Source: an uncultured Collinsella sp.
GTDB lineage: Bacteria > Actinomycetota > Coriobacteriia > Coriobacteriales > Coriobacteriaceae
NCBI GenBank assembly: GCA_900754385.1
Contig: CAAECP010000090.1
Location: 1-10,546 of the forward strand
DNA length: 10,546 nt
Direction of reading: 5' to 3'
In this document: one piece after another, positions 6,094-10,546 of the stretch
Layout: the number at the start of each line of letters is the position of its first letter
Numbering within the stretch: the first letter of the stretch is position 1
Position numbers and translations under genes: made by a program
Notes under the pieces: model-generated
What the model saw: only the letters and a program-made list of their open reading frames with translations
Told to the model about the DNA's origin: nothing
The model's database searches: none

Positions 6094-6674
6094 CAACCCA
6101 GCCTGCTTTCCTTCGCGCCCTTTTCGAAGAACTTGTCGTTAATGAACATTCCGAAACGCCCGGCCAGAAGCTCGGTCACAATATTGATCAGCACGCAGAT
6201 GACCATCATATCGACCGTGTACATCGCCACCATCTGCTGCGCCTGTTCAAGCGAGATGCTCTCGACGAAAGTCGCCAGCCCATCGGATCCCAGAACGAGC
6301 ACGAACACTATCATGTGCATCGAGTAGATGAACATCGATGCCGAAAACGACAGCCACACCCTCTTCTTGTTTCCGTAGTCGCCGGCGATGATCTCTGCGA
6401 CGATGCCCGCGATCAGGCACAGGGGCGTCGCGACGGCAAAGCCCATGATCGCGTAGAGCACGCCGTAGATCAACCAGAAGCAGAAGGCCGTCCCCCGTTT
6501 TTGCACCTTGCGCGCCATGATGGTGTAAACGGGACCGACGAAGAAGGCCGCAAATCCCGCCGAGACGTACATGGAAAGCGCGCCGAACATGCCTGTTATC
6601 ATGCCGACGCCCATCCCGAGGGCAAATCCGATCACTCCCAGTACCGCTATTGTCGCGATGTCCTTCAGTTTCAT
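6093..6674 (-). CDS. MptD/Trep_Strep-family ECF substrate-binding (S) component, 193 aa
   Basis: This is a hydrophobic protein with about five to six membrane segments (about 5-32, 36-54, 63-80, 82-98, 108-130, 150-170). It has the size and the glycine-rich first helix (IGFALGMGVGMITGMFG) of the MptD/Trep_Strep S-component family. S components bind the substrate and topple in the membrane on contact with the T component and ATPases. It is preceded by a consensus ribosome site (AAAGGAGG) 24 bases after the second ABC gene, so it is probably highly translated. In group A Streptococcus the homologous position (siaF) belongs to an ECF system reported to import heme. Substrate here could be heme, an iron-siderophore or another iron chelate; the sequence does not decide. 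Family assignment is from hydrophobic pattern, length and context. Confidence 0.8.
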   Translation of the reverse strand: MKLKDIATIAVLGVIGFALGMGVGMITGMFGALSMYVSAGFAAFFVGPVYTIMARKVQKRGTAFCFWLIYGVLYAIMGFAVATPLCLIAGIVAEIIAGDYGNKKRVWLSFSASMFIYSMHMIVFVLVLGSDGLATFVESISLEQAQQMVAMYTVDMMVICVLINIVTELLAGRFGMFINDKFFEKGAKESRLG

Positions 6675-6698
6675 GTGAGCCTCCTTTTGCTCTGTTTG

Positions 6699-8453
6699 CT
6701 AGACCAATTGCCACTGGGAGCTTGCGTTGCGCTTGTCCCAGAAGTCTTTGTATTCTCCTTCGAGGGCGATCAGCTCGTTGTGCGTCCCTGTCTCCGCAAC
6801 CTTGCCCGAGCTATCCATGACCACGATCTTGTCCGCCATGCGCACGGTTTCGAGCTTGTGCGCGACCACGATAAGCGTGGAGCGCCGTTTGAGCGTCTCT
6901 ATTGAGCGAACGACGTTCTTCTCGTTTTCCGCATCGAGAGCCGACGTCGCCTCGTCCAGGAGCACGATGGGGGCTTGCTTGAGAAGCGCTCGAGCAATGG
7001 AAACGCGCTGCCGCTCGCCGCCGGAAAGCGAGCGACCTCCTTCGCCGCACAGCGTCTCCCAGCCCCCAGGAAGGCGCTCGACGACCTCCGTCACCCCGGC
7101 AAGGTCAGCGACCGCGCGAAGCTGCTCCTCCGAAGCATCTGGGTTCGCCATAAGGACGTTGTTTCTCAGCGTGTCGTTAAAGAGATAGACGTCTTGGAAA
7201 ACGAAAGACACCCGAGCGAAAAGATCCTCTGTCGTCATATCGCGGACGTCTACGCCGCCGATCCTGACCGCTCCATCGTCGACGTCGTAAAAACGCGCGA
7301 TTAGCTTGAGCATAGTTGTCTTGCCGCAACCAGACGGGCCTACAATGGCGACCATACTGCCTTCCGGAACGTCGAGGTCGACTCCACGAAGGATTGGCTT
7401 CTCCTTCATGTAAGAAAAGCGAACCTCTCCCATTCGGACGCTTGCATCGGTCGGGCGGGCTCTCGACTCGCCTACAACCGGCAGCTCGGCTGCTTCGACG
7501 ACCTCGTCCATGCCGTCGAGCATTGCCCGGCGGTCCTCCATACCGAATAGGGCTGAGGCAATCTCGTTGAGGAGCGTGGTGAACCTTAATGCGACGCCGA
7601 TCATGACCACCGTCTCAAGTGCCCCGATGCTTCCGCTTGCACCCAAGTAGCTCACCGCAATGATCATGCTCACAACGAGCATCTGCACGCTTGTTCCGGA
7701 AAGAATTTCGCCGAGGGCACTCCACCACAGGCCGCGGATCGACCGCTTTCTACCTTCTACGAAACTGCTCTCGAGCTCCTCATAGTCGGCGCCCGCACGG
7801 CAGGCGCGCAGGGCTCCCTGGCATCGTGCGAACTCGACTATCCTCGCGGCGATGTCCCGCTCGGCGGAATCCTCTAACCCGTTTCCTTTTCCGACGCATG
7901 CCTGTGAAACGCGCAGAAGAAGGAAAAGGATTGGGATGGAAAGCGTCAGCATGATTCCAATTTGCCAGCTCCAAAGCCACACGGCAGCACAGAACACGAT
8001 TGCGGCGGCAGCGTTTTTTATAAGCTGGCCAACATAAAGAGCAGCGGCCTGTCCGGTCGAGATCATTTCCTGCGTAACCATGCGCGAAAGCCTTCCGGCA
8101 CTATCCGCCTTAAACCAGCCAAGTGGCAAACGCGACACCTTGTTCCCGATGACCACCTGCATATTGCGCATGAAGCCTAACCCCGCTGCATAGCTGAGCT
8201 TGGTACCGAAGAACGAGGCTGTTGAGCCGACGACTGTCACCGCCGCAAGCGCGACTGCCCAGCCCCAAAACGTCAAGCCCCATTGGGGGTCGCCGGACTG
8301 GAGAGCCATGGTCGCCGGCATCATGATGGCGAGACCGATGCCGCACATCACGCCGGAAAGGGCGTAGAGCAAAGTTCCCAAACGGTGCTGGCGCCTATCA
8401 CCCTCGTCCATATAACGACGAAGTCTCGGTAAGAAGCGTTTGGAATTACTCAT
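6699..8453 (-). CDS. ABC half-transporter (exporter fold), second subunit, 584 aa
   Basis: A six-helix type-1 exporter-fold membrane domain (about 22-300) is fused to an ATPase domain (about 338-575). Motifs are Walker A GPSGCGKT (372-379), Q-loop Q420 (FVFQDVYLF), signature LSGGE (476-480), Walker B IVLLDE (496-501) and H-loop H532. All are intact. The chosen start is ATG 8453 because GAGGGCG lies at proper distance. ATG 8459 is too close to it, and earlier in-frame starts fall inside the preceding gene. The start overlaps the first ABC gene's stop by 8 bases, implying a translationally coupled heterodimer. Exporter-fold pairs such as IrtAB and YbtPQ are known iron-siderophore importers, and streptococcal SiaD/SiaE occupy the same place before an ECF module. 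Import is therefore at least as likely as export. There is no fused siderophore-interacting domain as in IrtA. Confidence 0.9.
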   Translation of the reverse strand: MSNSKRFLPRLRRYMDEGDRRQHRLGTLLYALSGVMCGIGLAIMMPATMALQSGDPQWGLTFWGWAVALAAVTVVGSTASFFGTKLSYAAGLGFMRNMQVVIGNKVSRLPLGWFKADSAGRLSRMVTQEMISTGQAAALYVGQLIKNAAAAIVFCAAVWLWSWQIGIMLTLSIPILFLLLRVSQACVGKGNGLEDSAERDIAARIVEFARCQGALRACRAGADYEELESSFVEGRKRSIRGLWWSALGEILSGTSVQMLVVSMIIAVSYLGASGSIGALETVVMIGVALRFTTLLNEIASALFGMEDRRAMLDGMDEVVEAAELPVVGESRARPTDASVRMGEVRFSYMKEKPILRGVDLDVPEGSMVAIVGPSGCGKTTMLKLIARFYDVDDGAVRIGGVDVRDMTTEDLFARVSFVFQDVYLFNDTLRNNVLMANPDASEEQLRAVADLAGVTEVVERLPGGWETLCGEGGRSLSGGERQRVSIARALLKQAPIVLLDEATSALDAENEKNVVRSIETLKRRSTLIVVAHKLETVRMADKIVVMDSSGKVAETGTHNELIALEGEYKDFWDKRNASSQWQLV

Positions 8454-10239
8454 CTGCATCGCCCTCTTCTTCACTGCCGCAGAGGCCTCCTTGCTTGAGA
8501 AGCGCCTGATAATGCTCGTTGTCTTGAATCTCCGCATGCGTTCCAAGGGCGACGATCTTACCTTCTTCCAACACGGCTATTTGATCGGCACCTAGAACAG
8601 CGTTGAGCCGGTGGGCGATGGCCAGAACGGTTCGGCCCTCGACCAAGGCGCTTAGTGCTTTCTGGATTTCGAGCTCTGAATCCGGGTCAGCAAAAGCGGT
8701 GGCCTCATCCATGATGAGGATCGGCGTATCAGCTAAAAGGGCACGCGCTATACTCACGCGCTGGCTCTCACCGCCTGAGAGCGAGCAGTCGGTTCCCAAA
8801 ACGCTGTCGTATCCCTTGGGCAGCGACATGATGAAATCGTCGATCTGCGCCGTACGGGCAGCCTCCCGAATCTCCTCCAGGGAAGCCTCCGGCTTAGCTA
8901 AAGAAATGTTTCTTCCGATGGAGGCGTTGATTAGCATCGGGTCCTGGAGCACGAACGAAACCATGTTGTAGAGATCACGGGAGGAGATGTCTCTCAGATC
9001 GACGCCGCCGAGACGGATGGAGCCGCTTTCCGGGTCGTCGAAGCGTGCAATGAGTGTGGCGAGTGTCGATTTACCCGAGCCTGACGGGCCGATGAGCGCC
9101 GTCGTGGTGCCGGGATTAAGGACAAGACTGACACCGCGCAAGGCCTGGGTATCGCCGTAGGAGTACGATACGTCGTTCACCTCAACGACGACCCCGTCGG
9201 GCTTCTTTGAGGTTTTCGACTCGGGAATCGACGGCGTGTCCAGAATCTCGCACAGCCTGACTGCGGCAGCGCCGGCCATCTGGTACGACCACGTGCTGTT
9301 GGCGACAGCGCTGATGGCGGTCGGAAGCACGATGGCTATCAGCGCGCACGCGAGAACCTGGGGGAGAGTGGCCAACCCTGCCCCCATGACAAGCGCGCCG
9401 CCGCCGAGATTAATCAGCAGAAGTAAGGGAGAGGAGATGAGCTCGCCGGCAATCGAGCAAAGCCCAATGAGCGGGGCGCACCAGTCCCAGTACGACTGGG
9501 AGAATGCCGATGCGGCGTCCGCGTAATTACGATGCGCCTCTCCTGTTTTTCCGAATGCTTTGACCACCTTGATGCCGGACACGAGCTCGACCATCGTCGA
9601 AGACACTTGTGCAAGGTGCCCGTTCATCTCGGCGGTTTTCGGTCCCATATCCTTCATAGAGAGCGCCTGCAGCAGGAAATAGAAGGGGATTGTGGCGATA
9701 CCGATGAGCGCCAAGCGCCAATTGATCCAGAACATGAAAGCCAGAAGAACCATCGGCTGTAAAACGCCGTTAAGACGGTCGACCGGTCCGTGTGCGATGA
9801 CGGTGTGGACCGTCTTCGTGTCATCCTGCACAGCGCTTCTGACCTTGCCGGATTCCGTAGCGCTAAACCAAGCAAGAGGCGCGCGGCTCAACCGCTCAAC
9901 GATACCCTTGCGAATAACGTAGCGCAGTTTCATATCGGCAAAATGCGTGATGATGAGCGCAAGAGCGCGAAAGAACAGCTGCGAGAGAAATGCCATAACG
10001 AGAAGGAGCGCAATTTCGTGCACTTTGGACGCATCGACCTGCGCGAGCGGGCCTTCCCCTGCAAGGAATAGGTCTCCCAGCCATACCAAGGCCAAATACG
10101 GCGCAAAGGACAGAAGCGCCGAGAGCACGGTGAACGCCTGCGCCAGCATGACGCGTCCTTTGACGGGTCTGGACAGGCGCCTGATGGCTTCCCGCCCCGC
10201 CTCGTCCCTTTGCCGGTCTTGCTCGCTTGTCTCTGTCAT
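8446..10239 (-). CDS. ABC half-transporter (exporter fold), first subunit, 597 aa
   Basis: This is the first gene of the transport operon. The membrane domain (about 30-320) has six predicted helices; the ATPase domain spans about 352-585. Motifs are Walker A GPSGSGKS (384-391), Q-loop Q432 (FVLQDPML), signature LSGGE (487-491), Walker B ILIMDE (507-512) and H543. The D-loop region reads ATAFADPD rather than the common ATSALD seen in the partner subunit, so the two half-transporters differ there, as is usual in heterodimers. The N-terminus is charged and the C-terminus ends in an acidic tail (GSEEEGDADE). Start ATG 10239 follows GAGGTGG at good spacing. It pairs with the overlapping downstream gene and most resembles the YbtP/IrtA-type subunits of iron-siderophore systems. 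Substrate and direction are not provable from sequence. Confidence 0.9.
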   Translation of the reverse strand: MTETSEQDRQRDEAGREAIRRLSRPVKGRVMLAQAFTVLSALLSFAPYLALVWLGDLFLAGEGPLAQVDASKVHEIALLLVMAFLSQLFFRALALIITHFADMKLRYVIRKGIVERLSRAPLAWFSATESGKVRSAVQDDTKTVHTVIAHGPVDRLNGVLQPMVLLAFMFWINWRLALIGIATIPFYFLLQALSMKDMGPKTAEMNGHLAQVSSTMVELVSGIKVVKAFGKTGEAHRNYADAASAFSQSYWDWCAPLIGLCSIAGELISSPLLLLINLGGGALVMGAGLATLPQVLACALIAIVLPTAISAVANSTWSYQMAGAAAVRLCEILDTPSIPESKTSKKPDGVVVEVNDVSYSYGDTQALRGVSLVLNPGTTTALIGPSGSGKSTLATLIARFDDPESGSIRLGGVDLRDISSRDLYNMVSFVLQDPMLINASIGRNISLAKPEASLEEIREAARTAQIDDFIMSLPKGYDSVLGTDCSLSGGESQRVSIARALLADTPILIMDEATAFADPDSELEIQKALSALVEGRTVLAIAHRLNAVLGADQIAVLEEGKIVALGTHAEIQDNEHYQALLKQGGLCGSEEEGDADE

Positions 10240-10312
10240 GGCACCACCTCAATCTATTGTCTCGGATAATAATGACTTAGTTATCTTTGACGGCAAAAAA
10301 AAGAAAGGGTCG
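10240..10312 (-). promoter_or_regulatory. Leader and probable promoter region of the transport operon
   Basis: This is the only AT-rich intergenic stretch upstream of the operon. It has a ribosome site (GAGGTGG) just before the ATG. On the minus strand a TTGCCG (10296-10291) could be a -35 box, and AT-rich TTATTAT near 10266-10272 a -10 box, at slightly long spacing. An imperfect AT-rich dyad, TAATGACTTAGTTA at 10270-10283, overlaps this and could be a metal-repressor site. Its match to the classic DtxR box is weak. Confidence 0.35.
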
Positions 10313-10318
10313 TCAAAG
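10285..10318. promoter_or_regulatory. 8-bp inverted repeat around an A/T tract, operator or terminator
   Basis: CTTTGACG and CGTCAAAG are perfect inverted arms 18 bases apart. The spacer holds a run of eight A (eight T on the minus strand). The right arm covers the TetR-like gene's stop codon. It could be an operator controlling the transport operon, or act together with the T-run as a terminator of the regulator transcript. The T-run lies inside the loop rather than after the stem, which argues against a standard terminator. Confidence 0.45.
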
Positions 10319-10546
10319 CATGCGATATTTCTCCCAGCCCGCATTGAAGAACGTTGAAATGACCTCGGTCGTCGCGTTGAGCTCCTCGACGCTCTTCGCG
10401 TGGATGATATTCTCGGAAAGGGCGCTGTAGAACGCGTGGTTGACGATGTGGAGAGACTCTTTCGAGATGACGGTTCGAGCCTTCTCTGCGCCGTGGATCA
10501 GCTCGAGAACGCGGAGGGGGGTCCTGTCCTCCTCGTCGACGAGCCA
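10313..10546 (-). CDS. Probable TetR-family regulator, C-terminal 77 aa only
   Basis: A minus-strand frame enters from the right edge and stops with TGA at 10315-10313; the N-terminal DNA-binding part is outside the window. The visible part is all helical, with LRVLELIHGAEKARTVISKE, HIVNHAFYSALSENIIHAKS and a final EVISTFFNAGWEKYRML. A last helix of the type 'v.STFFNAGWeKY' with the preceding 'EELNATTEVI' is typical of the ligand-binding domain of TetR/AcrR regulators. It lies 73 bases upstream of the ABC operon in the same direction, so it may regulate or be co-transcribed with it. Confidence is high for a coding frame and moderate for the family, because the helix-turn-helix is not visible. 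Confidence 0.6.
   Translation of the reverse strand, partial: WLVDEEDRTPLRVLELIHGAEKARTVISKESLHIVNHAFYSALSENIIHAKSVEELNATTEVISTFFNAGWEKYRML

Noticed and set aside
5548..6327. Plus-strand open frame of 259 codons opposite the ECF T and S genes
   Set aside because: His/Gln/Arg-rich antisense of membrane-helix codons, a typical shadow of hydrophobic coding sequence.
1..10546. CRISPR arrays, tRNA or rRNA genes
   Set aside because: No regularly spaced repeats and no cloverleaf or rRNA-like sequence were found on reading both strands.

Overview
The window is GC-rich, and every convincing gene lies on the minus strand, so transcription runs from right to left. Family content and base composition suggest a high-GC anaerobic Gram-positive, most likely Coriobacteriia (Eggerthella/Slackia-like). 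This is inference; there is no rRNA or other marker gene to fix the taxon.

Positions 1-2829 look like the replication and early conjugation end of an integrative conjugative element. In transcription order it holds two small helix-turn-helix/excisionase-type proteins, a winged-helix replication-initiator-like protein, a DnaC/IstB-type helicase loader with an N-terminal Cys cluster, an unrecognised 172-aa protein closed by a strong terminator, and the start of a PcfB/DUF3801-like protein that runs off the left edge behind a perfect 17-bp palindrome. No integrase, relaxase or type IV coupling protein is in view. Positions 2830-3275 are non-coding, carry two hairpins, and probably include or lie near the boundary between the element and its neighbour.

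Positions 3276-10239 form an iron, heme or siderophore uptake locus. Five tightly packed genes encode two exporter-fold ABC half-transporters, an MptD/Trep_Strep-type ECF substrate-binding (S) protein, an ECF transmembrane (T) protein and a double-ATPase ECF subunit. A DtxR-family metalloregulator gene follows in the same direction. The five-gene order matches the distal part of the group A Streptococcus sia operon (siaD-siaH), which is also controlled by a DtxR-family repressor (MtsR). Between the ATPase gene and dtxR lies a decayed, frameshifted 3' fragment of a second dtxR, part of an approximately 149-nt imperfect direct repeat.

The right edge carries the C-terminal end of a probable TetR-family regulator. 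Its stop codon is embedded in an 8-bp inverted repeat just upstream of the transport operon. The likely logic is that metal status (DtxR) and perhaps a ligand (TetR) control a composite importer in which the exporter-like pair and the ECF module handle the same or related iron-containing compounds.
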